Below the pieces are notes generated by a model. The model searched no databases and was not told the DNA's origin. It saw nothing but the letters and a program-made list of their open reading frames with translations. Below, one piece after another: positions 22,181 through 33,667 of a stretch of 64,000 bases of DNA. The DNA lies in contig NC_090172.1 of NCBI RefSeq assembly GCF_024679245.1, positions 4,151,446 through 4,215,445 of the forward strand, in the 5' to 3' direction. How positions within the stretch are numbered: the stretch's first letter is position 1; every line of letters begins with the position of its first letter. Made by a program: the position numbers and the translations under genes. The DNA is from Pseudorasbora parva. Lineage: Eukaryota > Chordata > Actinopteri > Cypriniformes > Gobionidae.

Positions 22181-23526
22181 TATTCACACATCTCTAGGAC
22201 AGACCCTCAGTCACCACTCAGAGACCAAATACACACTTTAGAAAGCATAAAGGAACAACAAACAATCAGTCAGTCTATTGATTAAGTAACTGCAAAGAAT
22301 TATTATAATAATATAGGAAGATAAATATTGATTAAGGCTTTGATTTTGAATTGAATTAGGATATTTACAGTTATATTGAAGCGGCAGTGGATTTCAGAAT
22401 CCAACCTTTCAATTTAATGTTGAATATAATGCAACGGGGGAATTTTTTGGGGGTATTGGCCATTTTAATAATAATAATAATAATAATAAAGTAATACGTT
22501 CTATGTTCGAATTTTTAATCACACGTACTCTGTTTAGTGAGGGTTTCAACGGACTGGACATTTTACAAGATATTTGTCAATGATGTTTAGGATCTGTTGC
22601 GCACTAAATTCTCAGACATCGTCCTGTCAGTCATCTCTTATTCTCTTAACGTGATAAATGATGAAATCTGATGTACTGTAATGTAACCAACTACCAAAGC
22701 AAGCCTAGCCATGTCCCTTTAAGGGCTCCATAGCATGTGTTACTCATTTTCCATGCCTTTTCCAAAGCCTCGGATTTAGGCTTCAGGCACATGAGAAATG
22801 AGATTTCATGCATCATTCCCTCTTTGTATATCTAACATGTTTCATACACTTACCCATTTTGTAAAATGCTTACAGATAAATACTGGGCATCATACTCTAA
22901 ATGACTCTAAAAAGATCACACACTGCTGATCAGACTTTGGGCTCATTCCAAACACGACAAACTCGTTCAGAAACATTGCTAGGAGATACATGACAAATAA
23001 AAACAATGTGTGCTCTAAAATCGACTAAAATAACAAACATATTTTTGAGTCTGTGCCCATTATAGACTACGCGATTTTCTGTGAAATCTTTTGACTCAGA
23101 CTGCCAATAATCTGCAGACTGGTTTTGATTGGTGCAGGGATCGGTGCAAAAGTCCTAGTGTTTTCCAGCCTTTACCCCAAAACAACATTACCTGCTTTTG
23201 GGCCAAGACTTTATGTTGGCTGTCTGTAGAGAAATCAAAACCCTGAGAATTATTCACTGGAGTAAAATGCATATAACAAAATATCACATAACCAACCAAA
23301 ATATTTCACTTGAAGAAGTTACTGTATAAAGCAATAGATATACTCTTAAAGGGATAGTTCACCTAAAAATGAATGATTTACTCACCCTCAAGCCATCATA
23401 GGTGTATGACTTTCTTCTTTCTGCCGAACACAATCAGAGTTATATTAAAAATGTCCTGGTTAATCCCAGCTTTATAATGGCAGTGAATGGAAGCCCAAAA
23501 TTTGAAGCCCAAAAAGTGCACCATCC

Positions 23527-23528
<2 letters not shown>

Positions 23529-23562
<34 letters not shown>
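23529..23562. repeat. (TA)n microsatellite at the insertion border
   Basis: About 16 TA units directly left of the GC-rich inserted block. Confidence 0.9.
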
Positions 23563-23569
<7 letters not shown>

Positions 23570-24440
23570 GCAAGCAGAGGGGCGAGGGACCGCGAGAGCG
23601 GGCCGGTGATGAGTGGCAATGAGTACCAGCTGCGCGACACACAGGTCTCGTATCGCGGCCAAGTGACGGGAGCATAATAGGAGGAGCGAATACGAGAGAG
23701 GGTCAGGCCTGGACTTTATGTTGAGTTTTGTTTATGTTTGTGCGGGCAGTCGTCCGTGAGGGGCTGCCCGCGGTTTACTTTCGTTTTGTTTATTTAATGA
23801 AAGTTGTTAAACGTTTGCCGGTTCCCGCCTCCTTCCTTCCAATCTACGAACTTTATTACATTGGTGCCGAAACCCGGGAGGAAGGAGGGACTCGCTGTCA
23901 GAGAGCCCTCGCTGCTGAGGGGGATCGCGGTGATGAGGAGTTCGGGCAGCACGGATGAGGAAAGACCGCGAGTGGCTGTCCGAGGCGGTGGTGCTGGAGC
24001 GAGTGAAGACCGGTGGGACGGAGAGCTCGCTGCCGTCCCCCTGAGTTGGGGTGGGGTGGCGGCCGTCCTGGAGGGAGCGGAGGAGTTGCCGGCGTTCGCC
24101 GTGGGCCGGAGCCGGAGCCTGCTGCCGTCCGCCATAATGGGGAGGAGCAGGGAACGCTGAGCTCGCTGCCGACTGCCCTCAATCGGAGGAGCCACCGCCG
24201 GCTGCCAGGGGGCGGAGGAGGATCGGGCCGTCCACCGGGTGTCCAGCACCATCGCATAGCACCGCGAGCAAGAGCCTCTCAGCTGGTGAGGACCGAGCGG
24301 CAGTGTCGGGGAACCGGATCAGATTTTTTTTTTGCTTTCTTTCTTTTTCCCTCCCTCCCCTCTCTTGTTCTGTAACTCCTCATGCTCCCGTCTCCATTTC
24401 TCTCGCCTCTCTTTACTTACCCCCAGGTGCCGCGGCCGCC
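23563..24440 (+). mobile_element. Truncated LTR retrotransposon: LTR, tRNA-Phe primer site and leader
   Basis: An abrupt GC-rich block. TGGTGCCGAAACCCGGGA at 23862-23879 is the exact complement of the 3' end of tRNA-Phe, one base after an LTR-like end ...TTTATTACA (23860). The upstream 200-300 bases would be the 5' LTR; its left edge is uncertain. Downstream lies about 560 bases of leader with no gag or pol and no second LTR, ending in a pyrimidine-rich tract. Overlapping open frames on both strands reflect GC content. Non-autonomous or truncated copy. Confidence 0.6.
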
Positions 24441-25429
24441 GTGATCTGGTCTTCAAATTTTGGTCTGCCATTATAAAGCTGGGATTAGTCAGGACATTTT
24501 TTAATATAACAATGTATTCATCTAAAAGAAGAATGTCATATACATCTAAAGTGACTTGTGGGTGAGTATCATGGGCTAGTTTTCATATTTGGGTGAAATA
24601 TCCCTTTAAAAAAAGGGGAAAATATTTGAAATGTTATACTGTTAGTGGATCATGAACTGTGCATGTGGTTACACTGGTAGGTGAACTTTAGGAGAACTTC
24701 ATGCATTCACTAAACATCCCTGCAACACTTGATGGCAAAAAAAAGAAAAATACAAAATTAAAAGGGTCAAAAAAGTGAAGTAGTTCTAAATATTTGAGAG
24801 AACTTTATCAGATGGAGGTCTTGATTCATCATCGTAAAATGGCAAGATGTGACAAGTGAAAAATAGTTTGCATCTCAAGACCTCTGCTTTCTGATCCGTT
24901 ACACTGCGCTGGGTCTAGCTGTTTTTGAATTTAATCACATCTCCTGTGTGTACAACCCGTTAGGCTTTACATGAAGCAACGTGATTTAGAAGCCATTAAA
25001 AACAGATCAGATTGGATGAGTCACACTCGAAGCTGTTGAGTAGCCGATATACCCACACCTGTGACCGCACTTCAGTTCAGTTATATTCTGAGTCTGTTTT
25101 GGCTCACCACATGATAAATAATATTAAATCTTGGTGCCTGAAAAAAACAGGTGAGACCCACTGAGAACTATCCAAGTTTTTTTTTTTTTTTGTCTTGATG
25201 AATTTGAATGCATTTATAATAATGTTTAATTAACCCTAATCGGGTGTTTGGGGTCTATATGACCTCAGTTGACTTTTCCTTAGTTAAAAAACATGATTCA
25301 TTTAATTTACATAAAATTGTCAGTGTCAATATGACCCCAATTAAATATATATGGGGAGACATTCCATAGGCGTAATGGTTGCTATACTGTACAAACCATA
25401 TTTTCTATCCCCTTACACTGCCCCTACCC

Positions 25430-25655
25430 CTAAACCTACCCCCCCCCCCCCCACACACACACACACACAGCCCCTGCTCCTAAACCTACCCATCACAGGA
25501 AACATTCTGCATTTTTACTTTCTCAACAAAAAAACCCCTCATCCTGTATGATTTATAAGCATTTTGAAAAGTGGGGACATGGCCAATGTCCTCATATTTC
25601 ACCCTCTCCTTGTAATACCTCCCCCCCCCCCCCCCCCCACACACACACACTCACT
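25430..25655. repeat. Two poly-C/(CA)n low-complexity tracts
   Basis: C13 plus (CA)8 at about 25440-25470 and C18 plus (CA)6 at 25621-25650, each preceded by CCTAAACCTACC-like or AATACCTCCCC sequence. The repeated arrangement suggests two halves of one dispersed repeat. Confidence 0.8.
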
Positions 25656-26496
25656 GTGTGACTGCAATAGAAAGCAATTTTATTAAAATTTGCAAATAAA
25701 ATCAATAATTAATAAATCAATTAAAAATATATATTTTAAATTATAATTCTAACTAAAGCATAAATCTATGCTTGTAATTTGTTTATTATTTTCTGTGCAG
25801 ATTCACTCCCCATAAAATCACCTCAATTTTTATAGAATGATATTCTTTTCAAATAGAGCTATTCTAGTCATCTGGTAAACTTGTTTTTATATCGCAATAT
25901 ATATATATATATATATCACAGAAAAAACAAAATATTGTGATGTAAGTATTTTTTTTTTATATCGTGCAGCCATAATCAAGACTTTGGGCATAATCAGTCC
26001 TGTTAAAGGGATAGCTCACCCAAAAATGAAAATGTGATGTCTATCTGCTGACCCCCAGGTCATCCAACATGTAGGTGTGTTTGTTTCTTCAGGAGAACAC
26101 AAATGAAGATTTTTAACTCAACCGTTGCTGTCTGCCTGTCATAATGCATGTGAATGGGTAACAATTCTATGAGAGAAAAAAAACATGCTATATATATATA
26201 TACACACATACAGGGCTTGACATTAACTTTTTTGCTCACCAGCCACAGTGGCTATTGGTTTTCCAAAGTTACCAACCACTCAGCATTTTCACTGGCCACA
26301 ATTTTGCTGTTTGGAAATTACATTGTATATGTTTAAAGTTGACTTTGGCATGCTTAAATTACTTGATTTTGAGTCATTTTACTTGATTTATAAGATTTAA
26401 AACCCTTTCAAACTTTCAAATGCAGAGTGACCCCCCCAAATCAAGACTACATTGTATATCAGCTGGGATGTGCAGATGGGCAAGGGGTGGGCTCCT

Positions 26497-26770
26497 TAAA
26501 GCTCCACTGTGTGATATTTTCCCCCATCTAGTGGTGTAAAGGTATTTGACCATCCAGTGAATAATAGTTTCTGTTCCTCTCAATTCTGATTTCGTTTTAA
26601 CTCCTACGGTGGCCAATTCAGTCCAAGATTAACATGGCAAACCCCCTCTTCACATTCGACATGGTGCCATCAAGTGTTAAAACGCGAAAGGCAAAGCTTG
26701 AATTTATGGGTATGTCCCTCTTTGGTTAATGTACTTTCAAGATGGAGGGGCAACATGGCGGAACATGCGA
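26497..26770. repeat. Partial copy of the CTACACTGTGTGATAT MITE
   Basis: Strong match to the first two thirds of 52363-52776, e.g. CCATCTAGTGGTGTAAAGG and the ACATTCGACATGGTGCCATC segment. The right terminus is missing. Confidence 0.75.
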
Positions 26771-27001
26771 TGTGAAGGGTAGTAGCCCATGGTGTATTAA
26801 GAGAACGGTAGCACACAGTAAACATGAGTTTGTTCCTGGAGTGACATGTATGTTCCTCATGCCTGCACAGTGATTGGTTCGCTGTGCCGCTCAAAGTGCC
26901 GCTGCTCACCGCTCGCAGCTAAACATTCACTGCTAAAATGCGCAACGAAGAGGATCCGCCGCAAAAAAAAAAAAAAGGTTTCGTATTAGAAATCATCTTT
27001 T

Positions 27002-27156
27002 TGGGACTTTTTCGGCTACAAAAAGGAGGCTGTTGACTAAAAAGGGGTACTTAGCATGAAGTGCCAGAAAGTTGTGGCCACAAAACAAGAAAACACCACC
27101 AATTTGTCTGATCACTTAAAACGGCACCACAAAGATCATCTTTACGACAAATACAA
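27002..27156 (+). pseudogene. Relic of a hAT transposase BED zinc finger
   Basis: Reads WDFFGYKKEAVD, a TAA stop, then KGVLSMKCQKVVATKQENTT and NLSDHLKRHHKDHLYDKYKA. The W-x-F-F spacing, one surviving Cys of the usual pair, NTTNL and HLKRHH are the BED-finger signature of hAT transposases. It is cut off at 27157 by another hAT-type terminus (CAGGGCTCGACAA). Confidence 0.7.
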
Positions 27157-28398
27157 AGCAGGGCTCGACAATAACGCTTGTCCGGGACAAGTGGATTTTT
27201 TGAAGGGACAAGTAAAAGAGAATTTGACTTGCCTGATGGACAATAGCCCGGATTAAAACAAAAAATAACTAGCGAATCACCAAATGCAAGAATGTTTGTG
27301 CATTCATTTAGTGTAAGTGGCGATCGATTGTGGATAATATATAATGAACTGATGATAATAAGGTCGATCTGTTGACGCTCGTGCAGCCTCTCAAGGAGAA
27401 ATTACAACAGTTGAGCGTTTTCCTGAATATCATAACGACTGAAAATGACACTAATTTCATATGACGGTTCCATAAACAACTAATTAACATTCACTTAAAG
27501 TCACTTATATTTTAGATGTGTTTTTGTTCTATTTCAGCAGTAAAAGTTGTTCACAGCAAACCCGTAACGCGTCTCACTCACAGCAACAAGTGTGTTACTA
27601 AACGATTCAGCGTTTGAATGAATCGTTTGAATGAACGACTCAATGACTCATTAAAGGTCCCGTTCTTCGCGATTCCATCTTTCAAACTTTAGTCAGTGTG
27701 TTGCTGTTAGAGCATACATAATACCTGTAAAATTATAAAGCTCAAAGTTCAATGCCAAGCGAGATATTTTATTTAACAGAAGTTCCCTTTCAAAGCCTAC
27801 AGCGAACGGCCGGTTTGGACTACAGCAGGAAGTGCAGGGATGTAATGACGTCACTAGAACCGTTTGTTGACTAACGGTCCGCCCACAAGAACACACAAAA
27901 TAGGGGGCGTGGTCTCGTTGCTCTCCCACGTGGAGAAGAGCGTGCATTCAGTGCTTGCATCTCCCCGTTATGGTAAGAGGCGGGACCTTTCCGGGCAACG
28001 TGCGCTAAGCTGCTGTCCAATCACAACACGGGAAGCGCTGGCCCAATCAGAACTCGTTACGTGTTTCTGAAGGAGGGACTTCATAGAACAAGGAAATCAT
28101 CAGGCCGTTTTTAGGACAGAGGAAACAGCGGTGTACAGATAATAAATTGTGTGAAAAATACTGTTTTTTTACACGCGAAACATGAACTCATGTTATATTT
28201 CACACTGTAAACATAATCAAAGCTTCCAAAAACACGCAAAGAACGGCCACTTGCTGCCAACTACTGGAGGTTTAGTTTCATGTTTACACATACTTTCCAA
28301 CATTTCTTTTTGTCACTTGTAATGAAGCTTGCTTATTATTAATATCATGGAATGGTAATTATTGACTTTAGCCTGGATTGATGGCTCTCAATATCGCA

Positions 28399-28516
28399 AT
28401 ATATATATTGTTGGGGGAAAAAATATCGCAATGTATTTTTTTTCCAATATCATGCAGATATTTTCCAATATCATGCAGATACATTGCGATATTTTTTCCC
28501 CCAACAATATATATAT
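28399..28516. repeat. Perfect 37-bp stem hairpin
   Basis: 28399-28435 is the exact reverse complement of 28480-28516 (core ATTGTTGGGGGAAAAAATAT). The 44-base loop holds a tandem duplication of TTTTCCAATATCATGCAGATA-like sequence. It lies within the 26003-28869 fold-back element. Confidence 0.9.
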
Positions 28517-28869
28517 ATGATCGTGCCAGTAATAGCAGATGGGAACACTAGATGAGATTCGTCTGGATATGAGGCAAAAAAAAAAAACAAATACTGCTGT
28601 GTTTCTCACAGAAACCGATCGGTTCGTGTCTTAAGACATCAATGTGTCGTCACGAGCCACAGGGTTTTTGTGCATGTTGTAAGCATGTTTTTTTTTCTCT
28701 CATAGAGTTGTTACCCATTCACATGCTTTATGACTGGCAGACTGCAACGGTTGAGTTAAAAATCTTCATTTGTGTTCTCCTGAAGAAACAAACACACCTA
28801 CATGTTGGATGCACTGGGGGTCAGCAGATAAACATCACATTCTCATTTTCGGGTGAACTATCCCTTTAA

Positions 28870-29935
28870 AAGTGTCTCAGGCACTCGCCTCACTGAAATC
28901 AGAGCTCACAGTGCTCTTGAACTGAGCAGCACACAGCAGTATTCTGGCACACGTTCCTCTCTCTGTCTGTCTTCTTCCCCTGCTGTCTTCTTCTGTAGCC
29001 TACAGCACACTTCCTGCCTCATTTCCTGCTCTCCCTGCATGGCAGACTCCCTGTAATAGAGGTGTAATTGGTGCGTCTGCTGTTGAGTTGAGCTTCTTCT
29101 CCGCTGCGCTTCATTTCACCGTGTCACCGTCATATTTCACCACAAAATCAAAAGGTTGAACAAGAAATAATAACTTGGCCCTAAAAATAGGTTCAATTAT
29201 CTCAAGGTACATGCTGATTTTTGCATTGTGACATTGTTTAATGACTTCCATAAGCTGATGCTCACAGTGAAGGGAACGATGTGTTTGCCCATGAGGAAGA
29301 AGTCAAGTTCTTTTTGACTGCTCAGGAAAAATATGCCAGACAATTTTTTTTTTTTTTTTTTTTTGCAGATGTATGTGCTTTCCTGAAAGAAAACTTGGTG
29401 TTAGTTTAAACACAGTGAAGATTTTAATCAAATTGAATCAGAGATTGTCTGCTAATGGGCGTCCAGACTGTACCGCCAAATGAACAGAAATTAGTCAAAT
29501 GCAGTGACAGCAAATTTTGATTTTGTTTTAGTCATGTTTTAGTCACCTGATTTGTTTTTAGTTTTAGTTGACTAAATAGCATATTTTATAAATCTACAGT
29601 ATAAAGTCGACTTAAATCTAATGAGTTTTGTTAAATTGTAATGCATTAATTGAGCATTTTAGCATTACATAACCGACTGCTACTGAATACATAATTGTGT
29701 TTTTGACCGTTCAAGTGCAAAAATACTCAAGAGAGCTTGAATCACTTTTTTTCCCCCTTATTTTTAAACATCTATATCTACAGTATGTGGGAGATGGATG
29801 GATAAAATGGATAAAAATGAAACGATTGAAGGAGACGTGCATTCACTCTCTGACAGCAGAGGGCGCTGATGCAACAGCAGAAATGGAAGGACAAGACAAT
29901 GCTGAATAAAGTCGTAGTTTTTGTTATTTTTGGAC
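28870..29935. other. No gene seen; includes a T-tract and a repeat fragment
   Basis: A T20 run lies at 29345-29364. 29500-29610 (CAGCAAATTTTGATTTTG, TTTTAGTCACCTG) is a fragment related to 7499-7560. The remainder is unique-looking with no supported exon. Confidence 0.5.
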
Positions 29936-30203
29936 CCAAATGTATTTCCGATGCTTCAAGAGATTCTATCTAACCCACAGATGTCACATATGGACTACTT
30001 TGATGATGTTTTTATTCCCTTTCTGGAAAGGGACAGTATACCGTACATACATTTTTAATGGAGGAACAGTAAGCTCGCGGAATACATATAAAATATCTTA
30101 AACTGTGTGTGAAGATGAACGGAGGTCTTACGGGTGTGGAACGACATTAGGGAGAGGAGTTAATGACTGATTTTTCCTTTTTGGGTGAACTAACCCTTTA
30201 AAG
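29936..30203 (-). repeat. Solo right arm of the 49-51 kb fold-back family
   Basis: Ends TTTTTGGGTGAACTAACCC and contains GTGTGAAGATGAACGGAGGT, as in 51004-51099. The left arm is absent. Confidence 0.7.
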
Positions 30204-30308
30204 ACCAAAGGCTATTTATTTTCAAACTTAAATATTTTATTTTTTGATCTGGTTTAAATTACATGCCCTGGATATTGTTTGAATATGTTCTGATTCTTTG
30301 TTCTTCAG

Positions 30309-30602
30309 TCACACGCTTTACAATAAGGCTCAATTATTTAACATAAGTTTATTCATTAACAATCTGACAATGAAAAATACTTCTAAAGCATTTAATAATC
30401 TTAAGTTAAATGTAAATTTCAACATTTAATGACACATTATTAAAATCAAAAGTTGTAACTGTATTGTTTAATGGACCTGAGCTAACACTAACAGTTGATT
30501 TTTTAACTAATGTTATAAAATCAGAATAACTTCTATACAAACGTAGCTATTCGTGTTTTGTTAATGTTAATGCATGTGAGGCCTTATTGTAAAGTGTTAC
30601 CA
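30309..30602. repeat. MITE with CTTTACAATAAGG ends
   Basis: Left CACGCTTTACAATAAGGC and right GCCTTATTGTAAAGTGTTAC are inverted repeats about 290 bases apart, with a mirrored AT-rich interior. Confidence 0.8.
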
Positions 30603-30752
30603 ATTGTTCTTTTGCTCTTTAATCTGGTTTAAATATTTGTTTCTTTAAACATTTTTGTGTATTGCTTTATAGTATTTAAATATTCAGTTATTTTTGTTAT
30701 AAGAAATTTATTCAACTTGTTATAGTTTAACGCTTTTTTTGCAACGTTTTGC

Positions 30753-31240
30753 AAGGCAAGGCAAGTTTATTTGTATAGCACATTTCATACCCAATGGCAA
30801 TTTAAACTGCTTTACATAGAAATTCTAGAGCATCTCTCATTCATTTCTTTCTCAAACACGTTCATAACATCCATTTTAATCACTATTCCCTGATTTTTAC
30901 TCAGGAACCTTCTTGTCAAACCCATTATCACTCATCATACCTTTCTACAGATTAACACATACCCAAACCTTTTTGTCAAACTTGCTATTTTCTCAAACCC
31001 AGATTTCACTCATCATATTTAACTCAAATGAACATATAAAATAACAATAACCAAAGATAAGAACAAAGGTAAACTAAAACAATTATAAAAAGAATAAACA
31101 GATGGTGCAATCAGTGGCACAGAGCTCATTCAGTAAATGCTCAGCTAAACAGATGTGCTTTGAGTCGAATCTGTTCAGGAAGCTGCTTACAGCTGCGGCT
31201 GGGATGATAGCTAAAAGCAGAATCTCCTTGCTTTGAGGGA
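30753..31240 (+). repeat. Common fish dispersed repeat (GGCAAGTTTATTTGTATAGC)
   Basis: Starts with the tandem AAGGCAAGGC, then TTTATTTGTATAGCACATTT and AAACTGCTTTACATAGAAAT, and ends with GAAGCTGCTTACAGCTGCGG and the AGCTAAAAGCAGAATCTCC stretch. I recognise this layout as a widespread teleost repeat; the class is not certain. Confidence 0.55.
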
Positions 31241-31393
31241 GAGCAAGGAGCAATATCGTGATAATGATGATACCATATACCTTGATTAAAAACTTATTCT
31301 CAATGGATTCACCTAGAAAGCGTGCATTATCGCGCTCCCTTTTATAATTCCTAAGCTGTCACTCATCTGTCTCCCAAAATTCTGCTAATCGAT

Positions 31394-32002
31394 TTAGGCC
31401 CCGTCCACACGGAGACGCGTTTAGCTGTATACGTATACATTTTGTACCGTATCAGCGTTTCGTCCACACGGATCCGGCGTTTTAGAAGCATGCATCCGAT
31501 ATTTTTCGAAACCGGGTCCCAAAGCGGATAAATCTGAAAACGAGCATCTTCCGTCTTCATGTGTACAGCGAATCCGTATATTTTCTGAAACGGTGATGTC
31601 ATCTCACTACGTCCAGCACGGTGAAAGAGTTAAGGGATACAACTACGGGCACTGGGCATGCGCACATCAATATCGCATCATGTAATTAACGTATCTGCAT
31701 TATGGCATTAATAGTAGGTGTAGGCATTAATAAAACACATCTGTTAAGTAACAAAGGTATTTATTGTTATTTTATTCGCCTCACCGCCGACCACTGCTAT
31801 ACCCCTTCTAGCCACAACTACTTCTCCATTTTTAGTGTATTTCTGTGGCAGAATTACAGCGCCACACACTGGCCTGGCATGCAAACTACATCGTTTTAGT
31901 TAGTTTAGGTAATCTCGTGTGGACGCAGATATTTCTTGAAACGAGGAAAAAAAAAAGAAGATCGGATTGGGAAAGTGCTGGCTTCGTGTGGACAGGGCCT
32001 AA
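31394..32002. repeat. MITE with TTAGGCCCCGTCCACACG ends
   Basis: Left TTAGGCCCCGTCCACACG and right CGTGTGGACAGGGCCTAA are inverted repeats. The CGTCCACACGGATCC motif recurs inside. No coding capacity. Confidence 0.85.
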
Positions 32003-32094
32003 GCTGACTGTACAATGAATATCTTATTTAGCGTACTTGTATACACTTTTGTGTTTCAAGTTCATGTAAAAGTGATACAAAATGTATTAGCCTT

Positions 32095-33215
32095 TTAAAG
32101 GCCCACTGAAGTGCCTTGAAACTCGCCACATTATTCAATGGGTTGACGTAATTTCCCCTGAAACGGCTTCAGCTGTTAGCAGCTCCACCCCTTTTTTGAA
32201 ACAGCCAAAAGCTTTTCTTTAATATACAGTTTGACTAGAGCGCAAGAGTGGACTTTTCTGTGTTTGGTAAAGCCAGTTTCCTCATAATCTCTTCCATGTC
32301 GCTTTGAAATGCAGCATTCTGTGCAGAATTCAAATGGGTCGATATGTTTGTTGTCTGCGCCGACTCGCTCATATATGATCCGCACTGCGCTCTCGTGTCT
32401 GTAGTCTAAATTTAGACCAGAGCCGTTGGGGTGTGTGCACTGCTGCGGTGCGTGAAACTAACGTGAAAACAGACTTTATTCGCCTCAAATGAAAGCATAT
32501 TTACACTGAATGGTTTCCTATCACATATATAGTGTGCTGTGCCTTTCACCATGTAGAAATAAGTAAATGTGTGTTAACAACTCATGATCGATTTCAGCCT
32601 TAGCTTCGGCAGTGAAGGGGGCGGGCTTTAGATTCTAGAGATTATTTTGATTGGACAGAAGATTTGACAAGAAAGTGAAGTCTTCGATGATGTCACCAAA
32701 ATCTGAGATTCGTTTTAACGGAAGTGGGAGACTGTACATTTTGAATGCTTATGTCCTAAATGCAAATTTTGTCATAGTTTTGGGTTACACTTTATTTTGA
32801 TAGTCCACTTTAGACATTCTACTAACTATAAGTAACATTGCAACTACATGTCAACTAACTGTCATTAGAGTATTTGTAGACTGTCAGTAGACTGGTAGGT
32901 TATGGTTAGGTGTTCGGGTTAGCAGAATAAGTTGAATTGTAGTTGCCAATTTACTTATAGTCAGTAGAATGTCTGTTGGGGGGCCGACAAAATAAAGTTT
33001 TAGTAAATATTAATCAGACAGTCTACAAATACTCTAATGACCGTTAGTTGACACGTAGATGCAAAGTTACTTATAGTTAGTAGATTGTCTAAAGTGGACT
33101 ATCAAAATAAAGTGTTACCTAGTTTTGGAACATACCAGCTTATTCATAACTTTAAGGCTAACACAGTCATACTAAAAGCTAAAAAACTTAAATTTTGATT
33201 TCAGTGGACCTTTAA
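32095..33215. mobile_element. TTAA-flanked non-autonomous element
   Basis: TTAA followed by AGGCCCACTGAAGTG on the left, and TTTCAGTGGACCT followed by TTAA on the right: a short inverted repeat with TTAA target duplication, as in piggyBac or Kolobok-type elements. Contains a separate MITE at 32784-33119. The frames inside are not genes. Confidence 0.75.
32784..33119. repeat. Nested MITE with ACACTTTATTTTGATAG ends
   Basis: Left TTACACTTTATTTTGATAGT and right ACTATCAAAATAAAGTGTTA extend as an inverted repeat of about 50 bases (TCCACTTTAGACATTCTACT mirrored by AGTAGATTGTCTAAAGTGGA). Confidence 0.9.
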
Positions 33216-33667
33216 AGGCCCTTTCACACCTGACACGTAACGAAAAAGCGGAGCGAATAAGCGAATTTGCATGCAAATATTTCGCTTCAAAACCATACAC
33301 ATCAGCCGCAACACGAATTTGCAAAGTTTCAGAGCTCCAGCATTCCAAAACATTTGCGGCGATAGCTGAGAAAACACGGACACTTCTCCATTCGGTGAAG
33401 ACGAGCTTTTCATTTTATTTAATAGACCGAAAAGATGGTTTTGAAAAAATAAAAATAAAACAAAGGACATTTCGTCACCTTTGTTTCCTTGTATGTGTTT
33501 GGTTGAAGCCGTTTCTGTCGCCGCTAGAGTAAAAAAAAAGTCGACATCGAAACGGAAAAAATAAATGGCACTTTTTTTTGACGCAGCACGTTCATGTTTG
33601 GTGTGGAAGCACTCATTACACACATTATTCGCGCGTTAAAATCGCGTCCAGTGTGAAAGGGCCTTAC
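33213..33667. repeat. MITE with AAGGCCCTTTCACAC ends
   Basis: Left TAAAGGCCCTTTCACACC and right GTGTGAAAGGGCCTTA are inverted repeats. It directly abuts the TTAA site of the preceding element. Confidence 0.8.

Larger units (their letters stand above)
23346..24610. repeat. GTTCACCC-family fold-back element, split by an LTR element
   Basis: Ends TTAAAGGGATAGTTCACC and ATATCCCTTTAA are inverted repeats. Inner arms are also mirrored: CAGCTTTATAATGGCAGTGA (23468) against TCTGCCATTATAAAGCTGGG (24463). The insertion lies between about 23563 and 24440. Confidence 0.8.
26003..28869. repeat. 2.9-kb fold-back element with nested insertions
   Basis: Outer arms 26003-26195 and 28690-28869 are inverted copies: TTAAAGGGATAGCTCACCC against CGGGTGAACTATCCCTTTAA, and AACATGTAGGTGTGTTTGTT against its mirror near 28785-28810. 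Between them lie a hAT end (26212, CAGGGCTTGACATTAAC), a TTAA-type MITE piece (26497), a BED-finger relic (27002), another hAT end (27158, CAGGGCTCGACAATAAC) and a long hairpin (28399). Confidence 0.75.

Noticed and set aside
23794..24375. Overlapping open frames of 118-152 codons on both strands
   Set aside because: High GC removes stops in all frames; the block is the leader of an LTR element and no gag or pol motif is present.
29205..29340. Possible missing TRIP4 exon (charged reading near 29270)
   Set aside because: Translation in all three frames does not give the expected Phe-Val-Phe-Ile-Cys strand or basic tail, and no good acceptor is in phase.
33201..33623. 140-codon minus-strand frame
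   Set aside because: Lies inside a MITE with clear inverted ends and has no recognisable domain.
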